DNA of 64,000 nucleotides from Pedobacter cryoconitis (GTDB taxonomy: Bacteria > Bacteroidota > Bacteroidia > Sphingobacteriales > Sphingobacteriaceae). The notes under the pieces were generated by a model. That model searched no databases. It saw only the letters and a list, made by a program, of their open reading frames with translations, and had not been told where the DNA came from. Position 1 is the stretch's first letter. Every line of letters starts with the position of its first letter. The stretch lies in the NCBI RefSeq assembly GCF_001590605.1, contig NZ_CP014504.1:4588001-4652000 (forward strand). The letters are read 5' to 3'. Position numbers and translations under genes: made by a program. This document shows positions 10,195 through 18,425 of the stretch, one piece after another.

Positions 10195-10908
10195 CTAGTT
10201 AAAAGCTTTGATAATGGATGGGCTGAGGCGATCTGCCCATTCTTTATACATTTTTCCTGAAGGATGCAGTCCGTCGGAGGCTACCAGCGCAGTGTTAGTT
10301 GCCGCATTTCTTGAACCTGGTGTGATGTCTGTATAGCTGATCCCTGCTTTGAGGCTTTCTTCTTTATTCACAGCATTAAAGGCATCTATTTCATTCGCGA
10401 TAACTTTCACGTCTCTACCACTTTGTGCCCCATAAGGGGTTACTCCCCAATCAGGTATGGAAACCACAAAGACATGGGCTGCATTTCCGCCCGCAAAGGC
10501 AACAGCTGTTTTAAGCAGTGCGATGAACTCTTTACGGTAGGCCGCGATAGCATAACCTCTATACTGATCATTTACACCGATCAGCAAAGTCACCAGGTCA
10601 TATTCCGGCAAAAATGTTTCCCCCTTAATTCCTGTAATCAATTCTCCTGCAGTCCACCCGGTTGTGGCAACAATTTTAGGGGCTGAAAAATGAAGTGATT
10701 GCCCGTTCAGGTTTTCTCTCAGTTGATAAGGAAAACTTTCTGCCTGGTTCACCGCTTCTCCAATGGTATAAGAATCTCCAAGCGCGAGATAAGTCAGTTC
10801 TGTGGGTGGATCAATTTGAGGTATATCAGTTTTATTCATGCCATTTATTGAATTTTTCCCACATCCTAACATGAAGAGCATCAGAATAGCTATTGTCGTT
10901 AACTTCAT
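10195..10908 (-). CDS. SGNH/GDSL hydrolase lipoprotein
   Basis: Predicted periplasm-facing lipoprotein esterase of 237 residues. A lipobox (LFMLGC, Cys16) ends a short signal peptide. The SGNH fold is shown by block I with GDSY (nucleophile Ser46), block III GVNDQY and block V DGLHPSG (catalytic Asp and His). Such enzymes hydrolyse acyl, acetyl or thioester bonds, and the substrate is not indicated. It converges on sdaA with only 6 bases between stop codons. A TAAATTTT box (7 of 8 matches to TAnnTTTG) ends 3 nt before the ATG on this strand. Confidence 0.9.
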   Translation of the reverse strand: MKLTTIAILMLFMLGCGKNSINGMNKTDIPQIDPPTELTYLALGDSYTIGEAVNQAESFPYQLRENLNGQSLHFSAPKIVATTGWTAGELITGIKGETFLPEYDLVTLLIGVNDQYRGYAIAAYRKEFIALLKTAVAFAGGNAAHVFVVSIPDWGVTPYGAQSGRDVKVIANEIDAFNAVNKEESLKAGISYTDITPGSRNAATNTALVASDGLHPSGKMYKEWADRLSPSIIKAFN

Positions 10909-10968
10909 TCTAAAATTTACGAAAGATGCGCCGGGCCAGATGTTGAAGGTAATAATTTATAAGTATTG

Positions 10969-11304
10969 TTAGTGAATATGCGGTGCAAAAATCTTAAAAA
11001 GATAACTGATTGCAATGATTGATCCTGTGAGCATAAACAGCACATTAACGAGGATTTTACTTTTCAGGCCCCAGAAGTAATTGGCTGTAAGACTAATCAC
11101 AATGGTCAAAAGTATAGGAACAGTAGCTGGATACAAATGGAAACTCTGTTGAAAGTCGCCTTTAAGCAAGGCTAGAAAAGAGCGCTGGAACCCGCAGCCC
11201 GGACAATCATAGCCGGTCAGATATTTAACAGGGCAAGGCAGCATATAATTACCCGCTTTCTCCAGTAAAAAAGAGAAAGCGGATAAAAGAAATATTTTAG
11301 GCAT
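10969..11304 (-). CDS. DUF2752 small membrane protein
   Basis: Membrane protein of 111 residues when started at the ATG at 11304. The longer open frame upstream is low-complexity His/Arg/Gln sequence that antisenses the Pro-rich tail of the neighbour, so I reject it. The DUF2752 signature CPVKYLTGYDCPGCGFQRS is at about residues 24-42, with two hydrophobic helices after it. The CPGCG motif may bind a metal, but the function is unknown. It starts 4 bases after the stop of the DUF5684 gene and is probably cotranscribed with it. Confidence 0.85.
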   Translation of the reverse strand: MPKIFLLSAFSFLLEKAGNYMLPCPVKYLTGYDCPGCGFQRSFLALLKGDFQQSFHLYPATVPILLTIVISLTANYFWGLKSKILVNVLFMLTGSIIAISYLFKIFAPHIH

Positions 11305-11308
11305 TGAA

Positions 11309-11881
11309 TTAAGCCTCTGGTGTTGATGGCGGTATTGGTGTTGATGGCGGTGTCGGTGGGTTCGGTACCGCTGGTGGTGTAGTTGGTGCAGCCGTTGGCG
11401 TAACCGGAGGTTGATTAAAAGGATTGTTTGCTCCAAAAGGGCTATTCCCATTGAATGGGTTATTTGCACCAAATTGATTGTTAGGACCAAATCCGTTTGC
11501 TTCTTTAGCCGATGGGCCAAGATACCTTGCATCTGTAAGACCAAGCAGCGGGAAAAATATAAAAGGAAGCAAGATCAAACCAATCGTAAAGCCTTCAGAT
11601 TTACCGAAGCTTTTAGACAACAAGTTCAATGCCCAGATACCAAAGATGATATTAGTACATGGCAGCAGCATCCATAAAATCCAGATTGGTGGCTTTCCTA
11701 TAATTTCAAGCAAAACAATAATGTTATAAATAGGAACGATTGCTGCCCATCCTGGTTTTCCTGCTTTTTCGAAAACTCTCCACATAGAGTAGACAACCAG
11801 GACAAGAATAGCGAGATAAGTAAATCCTCCAAAAAGGCCTACTCCTGTAGACATCGGTGAAGATGAAGCGTTATAATCCAT
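11309..11881 (-). CDS. DUF5684 membrane protein with Asn/Pro-rich tail
   Basis: Membrane protein of 190 residues. Three to four hydrophobic segments fill residues ~18-115 and contain the family's WRVFEKAGKPGWAAIVPIYN and later LNLLSKSFGKS. The tail from about residue 128 is low-complexity, with repeated FGANNPFN-type units and then a Pro/Thr-rich run to the end. Function is unknown; the core resembles domains sometimes annotated beside signal peptidase I. It sits directly upstream of the DUF2752 gene. The tail looks like a flexible extension rather than a folded domain. Confidence 0.85.
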   Translation of the reverse strand: MDYNASSSPMSTGVGLFGGFTYLAILVLVVYSMWRVFEKAGKPGWAAIVPIYNIIVLLEIIGKPPIWILWMLLPCTNIIFGIWALNLLSKSFGKSEGFTIGLILLPFIFFPLLGLTDARYLGPSAKEANGFGPNNQFGANNPFNGNSPFGANNPFNQPPVTPTAAPTTPPAVPNPPTPPSTPIPPSTPEA

Positions 11882-11960
11882 AATTTATTTAATTTTTATC
11901 CGGGTAAGATAAGAAAAAAATAAATAAATGTTTTACCAAAATCTGACAAATAACAAAGAA

Positions 11961-12656
11961 TTAATAGAGTTCCATATGGAACAACTTGGCGATATGCATT
12001 TTAAGTACAGCTTTCACCTCAGCTAAATTTAATTCGTGACCAAGCTCTCTTTGCATCGAGGTTACATCCTTATCATCTATTCCACAAGGAATTATGTTTT
12101 TAAAATAATCAAGATCTGCATTTACGTTAAAAGCAAAACCATGCATCGTCACCCAGCGGCTGCAACGCACACCCAAAGCACAAATTTTTCTTGCTTTTTC
12201 ATTGTCAGCATCCAGCCATACCCCTGTAAATCCAGGATATCTGCCCGCAAGAATGCCATAATCAGCTAAGGTCAGGATGACAGCTTCTTCCAGTGTTCTA
12301 AGGTATAAATGAATATCAGTAAAGAAATTATCCAGATCCAGAATAGGATAACCTACAATTTGACCTGGCCCATGATACGTAATATCACCACCGCGATTCG
12401 TCTTATAATAGGTTGCATTTTTCGCCTTCAGTCCTTCTTCGTCCAGTAAAAGGTATTCAGCGTGCCCGCTTTTTCCTAAAGTATAAACATGTGGATGCTC
12501 ACAAAACACGAGGAAATTTGGTGTTTCCACAGTAGTCTCTTGTATACGGTTATTCGTTTTAACGGCAATTGTATCTTTAAAAATAACTTCTTGATTGTCC
12601 CAGGCTTCCTGATAATCCAAAAGCCCCCAATCAACAAATTTTACTTTTTTATTCAT
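11961..12656 (-). CDS. lipB: Lipoyl(octanoyl) transferase LipB
   Basis: Transfers octanoyl groups from acyl carrier protein to lipoyl domains of 2-oxoacid dehydrogenases and GcvH, the first step of lipoate synthesis. It has 231 residues. The Lys-Cys catalytic pair fits K157 (ARKICALG) and C191 (IIPCGI), 34 residues apart as in characterised LipB, and the RGGDITYHGPGQ motif is at about 88-99. I start at the ATG at 12656: the in-frame TTG at 12665 is inside a perfect TAATTTTG promoter box, so it cannot be the start if that promoter is used. It lies just downstream of the phosphopantetheinyl transferase gene. Confidence 0.93.
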   Translation of the reverse strand: MNKKVKFVDWGLLDYQEAWDNQEVIFKDTIAVKTNNRIQETTVETPNFLVFCEHPHVYTLGKSGHAEYLLLDEEGLKAKNATYYKTNRGGDITYHGPGQIVGYPILDLDNFFTDIHLYLRTLEEAVILTLADYGILAGRYPGFTGVWLDADNEKARKICALGVRCSRWVTMHGFAFNVNADLDYFKNIIPCGIDDKDVTSMQRELGHELNLAEVKAVLKMHIAKLFHMELY

Positions 12657-12662
12657 CTCTGT

Positions 12663-12670
12663 CAAAATTA
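12663..12670 (-). promoter_or_regulatory. TAnnTTTG -7 box overlapping the upstream stop codon, before lipB
   Basis: TAATTTTG on the minus strand begins with the TAA stop of the upstream phosphopantetheinyl transferase gene. It ends 6 nt before the lipB ATG. This suggests an independent, nearly leaderless lipB transcript. Confidence 0.5.
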
Positions 12671-13303
12671 AGCGACCACGTATCCCAGCATGTAATTATC
12701 TGCAGTCTTGAAGTAATTTGCGGTCAAAGTCCTTGTCCCTTCTGGCAAATCAACGATAGCGGTCAATGCCCCCTCTTCCTTCAGTTCGAAGGGTTGTATA
12801 TGTATATCTCTTTTAAATTCCAGCCCTTTTTTACCATACCATTTGTAAATGGCTTCTTTGATACACCAGCAAACATACAGTGCGTCTGTATCATCTTTTA
12901 CATGTAACAATTCTGGCGGAGAGAGAAATTTATGTTTAATCCGGTGAATCTTTTGTTCTATTCTTTCTATATCTATCCCAACACCTTTTTCTTTTCCGAT
13001 CATGACTGCTGCATAATCAAATGAATGACTCAGTGAAATGGTTGAAGCAGAATTGACCAGGTATGGCTTTCCATGCGAGTCTATCCGGCAGTCAATATAG
13101 TCTGCCGTATTCAGCATCTTCCGTAAAAGTAAACGTGTACTTAGCCAGTGCAACAGCCTCTTTCCGTTGTTTAAGGTAGCAAGAAAATCGAGTTCATGCG
13201 CCTTTAATTGCAGGCCGGAAATCAGGTCTTCTTCGCGTTCCTGGATTTTCCATACGGCTAGTATGGTGTGATCGTCAATATCTTTATTATAGATTACAGG
13301 CAT
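12668..13303 (-). CDS. 4'-phosphopantetheinyl transferase superfamily protein
   Basis: Moves the phosphopantetheine arm of CoA onto carrier proteins. It has 211 residues, the Sfp-like length. The metal/CoA motif GVGIDIE is at 107-113 and the catalytic WCIKEAIYKWYGKKG at 146-160 (WxxKEAxxK). The start at 13303 gives a normal N-terminus; the longer open frame would run into the divergent dcd gene. A TACTTTTG box at 13323-13330 supports this start. It neighbours lipB, so two cofactor-attachment genes are side by side. Whether it serves AcpP or a secondary-metabolite carrier is not shown. Confidence 0.9.
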   Translation of the reverse strand: MPVIYNKDIDDHTILAVWKIQEREEDLISGLQLKAHELDFLATLNNGKRLLHWLSTRLLLRKMLNTADYIDCRIDSHGKPYLVNSASTISLSHSFDYAAVMIGKEKGVGIDIERIEQKIHRIKHKFLSPPELLHVKDDTDALYVCWCIKEAIYKWYGKKGLEFKRDIHIQPFELKEEGALTAIVDLPEGTRTLTANYFKTADNYMLGYVVA

Positions 13304-13322
13304 CGTATTTAAAAAATCAATG

Positions 13323-13330
13323 CAAAAGTA
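13323..13330 (-). promoter_or_regulatory. TAnnTTTG -7 box for the phosphopantetheinyl transferase gene
   Basis: TACTTTTG on the minus strand matches the Bacteroidota -7 consensus. It is 19 nt upstream of the ATG at 13303, inside the 65-bp divergent gap with dcd. Confidence 0.5.
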
Positions 13331-13368
13331 TCTTAAATTAATCATAATTTCGCCCAAAGACTTTACAA

Positions 13369-13905
13369 ATGATACTTTCCGATAAGCGTATTCTAGAAGA
13401 GATTGACAGAGGGACAATAATTATTGAGCCCTTTAATCCAGATTGTCTGGGCACAAATTCCTATGATGTTCATCTTGGAAAATACCTGGCTACTTATACT
13501 GACAGAGTGCTTGATGCCAAAGCACATAATAAAATTCAGCATTTTGAGATTCCAAAAGATGGGTTTGTTTTACAACCCGGAACTTTATACCTGGGGGTAA
13601 CCCTTGAATATACGGAGACCCATGCACATGTTCCTTTCCTGGAAGGAAAATCAAGTACCGGCCGTTTAGGAATTGATATCCATGCGACTGCCGGAAAAGG
13701 TGATGTAGGTTTCTGCAATACCTGGACACTGGAAATTTCCTGTGCACAGCCGGTAAGGATTTATGCAGGGATGCCAATTGGCCAGCTGATCTATTTTGCT
13801 GTGGAAGGTGATATTGAAACGCTATATAATGCGAAGGATGATGCGAAATATAGTAATAAGACTACCAAGCCAGTAGAAAGTATGATGTGGAAGAACTCGT
13901 TTTAG
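13369..13905 (+). CDS. dcd: dCTP deaminase
   Basis: Deaminates dCTP to dUTP (or to dUMP in the bifunctional form), feeding dTTP synthesis. The 178-residue chain is a typical length. It shows ILSDKRILEEID at the N-terminus, the substrate loop LEGKSSTGRLGID near residues 86-98 with the conserved Arg and Ser, and the C-terminal NKTTKPVES-like lid. Divergent from the phosphopantetheinyl transferase gene, followed by a strong terminator. Confidence 0.95.
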   Translation: MILSDKRILEEIDRGTIIIEPFNPDCLGTNSYDVHLGKYLATYTDRVLDAKAHNKIQHFEIPKDGFVLQPGTLYLGVTLEYTETHAHVPFLEGKSSTGRLGIDIHATAGKGDVGFCNTWTLEISCAQPVRIYAGMPIGQLIYFAVEGDIETLYNAKDDAKYSNKTTKPVESMMWKNSF

Positions 13906-13941
13906 AAACTGTTTAAACTTCCTATTAATAATATAGCATTT

Positions 13942-13978
13942 GAGCCTCAATATTCATATATTGAGGCTCTATTTTTTT
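13942..13978 (+). terminator. Rho-independent terminator after dcd
   Basis: GAGCCTCAATAT pairs with ATATTGAGGCTC across a 4-base loop and is followed by a run of seven T. Confidence 0.92.
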
Positions 13979-13986
13979 ACTATATT

Positions 13987-16677
13987 ATGAAATCCAAATA
14001 CCTCTATGCTTGCCTTTTCCTGCTGGTTTGCGCTTTCTCTTTTGCATTCAGAATAGCAGATGATCCTTTCGAAACTCTCTTAAAAAAACTTGCGGATTAT
14101 ACGCAGGAAAACCCACAGGAAAAAGTCCATTTACACTTGGACAAGCCTTATTATGCCATTGGTGATAATATCTGGTTTAAAGCCTATGTGACGGATAACA
14201 GTACAGATCAGCTTTCCAAAATCAGCCAGGTTTTATATGTAGAACTGATCAGTGAAAGTGACTCGGTAAAGCGTCAGCTTAAATTACAGCTGGTTTCTGG
14301 CCTGACCTGGGGAGATTTTAAATTAACAGATACTTTACCCGAAGGAAATTACAGGATCAGAGCTTATACGCAGTGGATGAGAAATGCAGGTCCGGATTTC
14401 TTTTTCGATAAAACGATAAAGATTGGAAATGCCTGGGCGAATAAGGTAATGACCGACACCAAATACACTTACAGTAAAAAGGATAATGAAGACCAGGTGA
14501 ATGCAGTCATCAAATTCACAGATAAAAAAGGCGCGCCTTATGGCGAAGTCCCTGTAGCCTATACAGTAAGGCTGAGAGATAAGAATATAGACCGGGGAAA
14601 AGCAATGACTAATGCACAAGGTGAGTTTTCCCTCTCTTTTAGCAGTAAACAAGCTGAGCTGCTGACATCCGGAAGGATCACCGCTACGCTTACGCTGGCC
14701 AATAAAGAGAAAATCGTTAAAACTATTCCAATAAAGGCAGTTTCGGATGCGGTTGCTGTTCAGCTATTTCCTGAAAGCGGAAATCTTGTAGAAGACCTTC
14801 CTTCGAGAATTGGGATCAAAGCAGTTGGGTCTTCTGGTCTTGGAGAGGATGTTTCAGGTATGGTGATAGATAATGAAGGAACAGAGGTTCTTCCATTCAA
14901 AACCACACACCAGGGTATGGGGAGTTTCATCTTGAATCCGCAGCCGGGAAAAACTTATACAGCAAGAATTAAATTGAAGAATGGCGCTGTTCAGCAGGTA
15001 CCATTTCCTAAAGTGCTGACCTCAGGTTATGTACTCGCCGTTAACAATACAGACAGCAATAAAGTAGGTGTTAAGTTATTGGTTAGCCAGTCGCTGCTGA
15101 ATACAGGTGAAATGAAATTGGTGATTCAGCATAACAATACAGTAGCTGCGGTATTGAAAGCCAATACACTGAAACAAATTAATGCCCTTTCTCTGAATAA
15201 GAAAGAACTGCCGTCAGGCGTCCTTCATTTTACGTTGTTTTCTCCTGAAAATATTCCTGTTGCTGAAAGATTGGTTTTCATTAACAATCCAGCCGATCAA
15301 ATCGATCTTAATCTACTGAATTTAAAAAAAACATATAAGGTCAGAGAAAATGTACCAGTTGAGTTTTCGGCCACAGATGAGGGGAAACCTACTTATGGTA
15401 GTTTTTCTGTGGCCGTAACCAATGCAAGTATTGTAGAACCGGATGCTGATAATGAAAGTAATATCCTGACTTCTTTGTTGCTGAGTTCAGACCTGAAGGG
15501 ATACATTGAAAAGCCGAATCAATATTTCCGTGACTACAGTACAGAAACAAGAGTGCATTTAGATGAGCTGATGCTAACCCAGGGATGGAGCAGGCTACTG
15601 TGGAAAGATGTGATTGGAAATACGGTGGTTAAACCTGTTTTTGCAGCCGAAAAGTCTTTAAAGGTAAGTGGTATCGTAACTACACCCGGCGGGAAACCAA
15701 TTGCGAAAGGAAAGGTTACCCTATTTTCCAATACAGGAGGATTCTTTATGCTGGATACTTTAACAGATGCCAACGGTCATTTTAATTTTGATGACCTGAG
15801 GTTCGGGGACAGTACAAAGTTTGTTGTTCAGGCCAGAAATGCGAAGGACAAAAAGTTCGTAGAAATCAAAATAGACCAGGTTCCCGGACAGCTCGTTACG
15901 CCGAATAAGAACACAGGTGATATTGAGATCAACGTCAATGAGGCTATACAAAGTTATATCATCAAGAGTGAGGGCTATTTTGATGACCTGACTAAACGCG
16001 GGCTACTGGAAAGAAGTTATACACTTGATCAGGTCAATATTGTAAAGCAGAAATTAAAGGCACAGAATTCTGCAAACCTGAACGGCGCTGGTCATGCTGA
16101 TGCAATCCTTAAAGCCTCAGATCTGGCTTATTGTACCACGCTGGCGCAATGTCTGCAAGGCAGGATTGCTGGGTTAACTATTCAGGGTTCACAGGCTTTC
16201 TTAGCCCGGAACAATGGGGTACCAATGCAAATTATCCTGGACGGAACAAGTGTGACCCCAGATTTCCTGGACAACATACAGCCTCAGGATGTAGAAACCA
16301 TAGAAGTGTTGAAAAGTGGTGCAAATACTGCCATTTACGGATCGAGAGGTTTTGGAGGCATTTTAATCATCACTACTAAAAGAGGTGGCAATACTGGCTA
16401 TGCTACTTATGCACCAGGAATTGTTAATATTATAGCTTCGGGCTATTATGCAGTACGCGAGTTTTATTCGCCAAAATATAATACTTCACAAAATATCAGG
16501 GCAGCAGATAAGAGAACTACTGTTTACTGGAACCCTAATCTGGCAACCAATGCAGCAGGAACAGGGAAATTTAATTTCTACAATACAGACGAATCCGGCA
16601 CTTACAGAGTTGTTATAGAAGGAATGAACCTGGATGGCCGCATGGCTAGAAAAGTATATACTTACGAAGTAAAATAA
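13987..16677 (+). CDS. MG2-type surface protein with carboxypeptidase-regulatory and TonB-plug domains
   Basis: Exported protein of 896 residues with an N-terminal signal peptide (YACLFLLVCAFSFAF). An alpha-2-macroglobulin MG2-like domain starts near residue 45, with the signature VHLHLDKPYYAIGDNIWFKA. Further Ig-like regions follow, then a carboxypeptidase regulatory-like domain near 556 (VSGIVTTPGGKPIAKGKV) and a TonB-receptor plug-like domain at ~698-798 (LQGRIAGL, IILDGTSV, IEVLKSGANTAIYGSRG). No beta-barrel follows; the protein ends about 100 residues later. This architecture recurs in Bacteroidota and has no assigned function. It starts 9 bases after the dcd terminator. Confidence 0.85.
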   Translation: MKSKYLYACLFLLVCAFSFAFRIADDPFETLLKKLADYTQENPQEKVHLHLDKPYYAIGDNIWFKAYVTDNSTDQLSKISQVLYVELISESDSVKRQLKLQLVSGLTWGDFKLTDTLPEGNYRIRAYTQWMRNAGPDFFFDKTIKIGNAWANKVMTDTKYTYSKKDNEDQVNAVIKFTDKKGAPYGEVPVAYTVRLRDKNIDRGKAMTNAQGEFSLSFSSKQAELLTSGRITATLTLANKEKIVKTIPIKAVSDAVAVQLFPESGNLVEDLPSRIGIKAVGSSGLGEDVSGMVIDNEGTEVLPFKTTHQGMGSFILNPQPGKTYTARIKLKNGAVQQVPFPKVLTSGYVLAVNNTDSNKVGVKLLVSQSLLNTGEMKLVIQHNNTVAAVLKANTLKQINALSLNKKELPSGVLHFTLFSPENIPVAERLVFINNPADQIDLNLLNLKKTYKVRENVPVEFSATDEGKPTYGSFSVAVTNASIVEPDADNESNILTSLLLSSDLKGYIEKPNQYFRDYSTETRVHLDELMLTQGWSRLLWKDVIGNTVVKPVFAAEKSLKVSGIVTTPGGKPIAKGKVTLFSNTGGFFMLDTLTDANGHFNFDDLRFGDSTKFVVQARNAKDKKFVEIKIDQVPGQLVTPNKNTGDIEINVNEAIQSYIIKSEGYFDDLTKRGLLERSYTLDQVNIVKQKLKAQNSANLNGAGHADAILKASDLAYCTTLAQCLQGRIAGLTIQGSQAFLARNNGVPMQIILDGTSVTPDFLDNIQPQDVETIEVLKSGANTAIYGSRGFGGILIITTKRGGNTGYATYAPGIVNIIASGYYAVREFYSPKYNTSQNIRAADKRTTVYWNPNLATNAAGTGKFNFYNTDESGTYRVVIEGMNLDGRMARKVYTYEVK

Positions 16678-16684
16678 AAAAGCT

Positions 16685-17446
16685 ATGAACACAATCAATG
16701 TGACAATAAAAGATCGTTTAGCGCTGATTACGCTTAACCGTGGTAAATCAAATGCCCTGAACAGGGAAATGATCACTGAGCTGACTGATATGCTCCATAA
16801 CATTGCCAATGATGACAATATAGGCGGAGTAATCATTGCAGGCCGCGATAACTTTTTTTCTGCCGGACTGGACTTAATCGAGCTATATGGTTACAATGAA
16901 GAAGAGGCGGAGTCTTTCTGGCACTTATTTCTGGCTTTTACTGCTAAAATCACCGCTTTTAAGAAGCCTATGGTTGCTGCAATCAATGGTCATTCTCCTG
17001 CCGGAGGATGTGTGATTGCTTTAGCTTGTGATGCAAGGGTGATGGCTGAAGGCAAGTTTATTATTGGTTTAAATGAAGTCCCTGTAGGGATTATTGTTCC
17101 TGAAAGCATTTTTAGCCTGTATTCCTTCTGGTTGGGTAAAGGTCATGCAACCAGAAGCTTACTGGAAGGTAAATTATTCAGCCCGGAAGAGGCTTTAAAT
17201 ATTGGACTGGTAGATGAACTGGTAAATCAGGATAGTATCATGACTGCTGCAGAACGCAGAATAAGAAAATATATGGCACTGGAGCCTAATACCTGGCAGC
17301 AGAGTAAGCTGAACATCAGAAAAGAGCTGATTGCAGCAACTTCTGCTGATCAGTCTGAGACATTAAAAATTATGCTTGCGCAGTGGTGGTCTCCGGCTAC
17401 CAGGAATATTTTGAAAATGATTATTGATAACCTTCAAAAGAAATAA
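16685..17446 (+). CDS. Enoyl-CoA hydratase/isomerase family protein
   Basis: Crotonase-fold enzyme of 253 residues acting on acyl-CoA thioesters. The oxyanion-hole motifs are visible as FSAGLDLIEL and INGHSPAGGCVIALACD. The segment after GLNEVPVGI is where catalytic Glu residues of hydratases or isomerases lie. Reaction specificity (hydratase versus delta3-delta2 isomerase) cannot be decided. The next gene, an SDR related to dienoyl-CoA reductases, starts 3 bases after this stop, which points to unsaturated fatty-acid beta-oxidation. The start lies 7 bases after the previous stop codon. Confidence 0.9.
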   Translation: MNTINVTIKDRLALITLNRGKSNALNREMITELTDMLHNIANDDNIGGVIIAGRDNFFSAGLDLIELYGYNEEEAESFWHLFLAFTAKITAFKKPMVAAINGHSPAGGCVIALACDARVMAEGKFIIGLNEVPVGIIVPESIFSLYSFWLGKGHATRSLLEGKLFSPEEALNIGLVDELVNQDSIMTAAERRIRKYMALEPNTWQQSKLNIRKELIAATSADQSETLKIMLAQWWSPATRNILKMIIDNLQKK

Positions 17447-17449
17447 GTT

Positions 17450-18325
17450 ATGTACAATCAACCGATGTTAAGAGATGATGCTTTAAAAGGCAAAACAATT
17501 GTAGTTACAGGTGGCGGTACGGGACTTGGTAAAGCAATGGGGACCTATTTCCTTAAACTTGGAGCTAATTTAGTGATCACCAGCCGCAAAGCAGATGTAT
17601 TACAAAAAACCGCAGATGAGCTGGAAAAAGAAACCGGAGGTAAAGTCCTGGCAGTTACTTGCGATGTACGCGATTATGAGCAGGTAGAAAATGTACTGGC
17701 AGAAACGCTTAAAACTTTTGGGCGTGTAGACAGCCTGCTGAATAATGCAGCAGGAAATTTCATCTCTCCTACGGAACGTTTATCGGCCAATGCCTTCTCT
17801 ACGGTTATAGATATTGTTTTAAAGGGATCTGTCAATTGTACCCTTGCCTTTGGTAAACACTGGATCAAAGAGAAACAGGCAGCAAGTATTTTAAATATTG
17901 TGACCACTTATGCTTTTACAGGCTCAGCATTCGTTGTGCCTTCTGCTTGTGCAAAAGGTGGCGTACTGGCGATGACCCGCTCTCTTGCGGTAGAGTGGGG
18001 AAAATACGGGATCAGAACCAATGCAATTGCGCCTGGTCCTTTTCCAACTAAGGGGGCATGGGAACGTCTGCTTCCGGGAGACCTGGCAGAAAAGTTTGAC
18101 TTCAAGAACCGTGTTCCATTGAAACGTGTTGGGGAACATCAGGAACTGGCAAACCTTGCTGCATTCCTGGTGAGCGATTTCTCAGGATATATTAACGGAG
18201 AAGTAATTAGCATAGATGGTGGTGAATGGTTGCAGGGAGCAGGACAATTTAACGGACTGGAAGCTATCCCTGGTGAAATGTGGGACGCGTTTGAGCAAAT
18301 GACAAGGTCGGCTAAAGGCAGCTAG
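17450..18325 (+). CDS. SDR family oxidoreductase, 2,4-dienoyl-CoA reductase-like
   Basis: NAD(P)-dependent short-chain dehydrogenase of 291 residues. The Rossmann motif VTGGGTGLGKAMG is at about 20-32 and NNAAGNF at ~98-104. The usual catalytic Tyr-x-x-x-Lys is modified: at the expected place the sequence reads VVPSACAKGG, with Lys kept and Tyr replaced. This matches the DECR/PECR subfamily, in which a different Tyr or none is used. The C-terminus INGEVISIDGGEWLQG is standard. Paired with the upstream crotonase (3-base gap), it probably reduces dienoyl-CoA intermediates. Confidence 0.9.
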   Translation: MYNQPMLRDDALKGKTIVVTGGGTGLGKAMGTYFLKLGANLVITSRKADVLQKTADELEKETGGKVLAVTCDVRDYEQVENVLAETLKTFGRVDSLLNNAAGNFISPTERLSANAFSTVIDIVLKGSVNCTLAFGKHWIKEKQAASILNIVTTYAFTGSAFVVPSACAKGGVLAMTRSLAVEWGKYGIRTNAIAPGPFPTKGAWERLLPGDLAEKFDFKNRVPLKRVGEHQELANLAAFLVSDFSGYINGEVISIDGGEWLQGAGQFNGLEAIPGEMWDAFEQMTRSAKGS

Positions 18326-18360
18326 CAGGGCCTGTTTCACCCGAAATCGTTTAAGGTCAA

Positions 18361-18404
18361 TAAGAGCGTGTTTAAAATTATAAATTAAACACGCTCTTAT
18401 TTTA
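18361..18404 (+). terminator. Terminator: 15-bp perfect inverted repeat
   Basis: TAAGAGCGTGTTTAA and its exact complement are separated by 9 bases and followed by a short T-run. It closes the crotonase-SDR unit, just before the clpS promoter. Confidence 0.8.
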
Positions 18405-18413
18405 ATAATAGTT

Positions 18414-18421
18414 TATTTTTG
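18414..18421 (+). promoter_or_regulatory. TAnnTTTG -7 box, 4 nt before the clpS start codon
   Basis: TATTTTTG is followed by TATC and then the ATG at 18426. The TTTGTATCATG arrangement is identical to that of sdaA at 8753-8763, implying a leaderless transcript. Confidence 0.6.
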
Positions 18422-18425
18422 TATC

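Noticed and set aside
10969..11544. Long 191-residue version of the DUF2752 protein
   Set aside because: The first 80 residues antisense the Pro-rich tail of the neighbour gene and are low-complexity His/Arg/Gln. The ATG at 11304 gives the normal family length.
11961..12656. LipB lacking its catalytic cysteine (RWVT where some relatives have RGC)
   Set aside because: The catalytic Cys in characterised LipB lies in the PCG motif 34 residues after the Lys. Both are present (K157, C191).
12668..13417. Longer phosphopantetheinyl transferase starting inside dcd
   Set aside because: It would overlap the divergent dcd gene and its promoter. The ATG at 13303 gives the canonical length and sits behind a -7 box.
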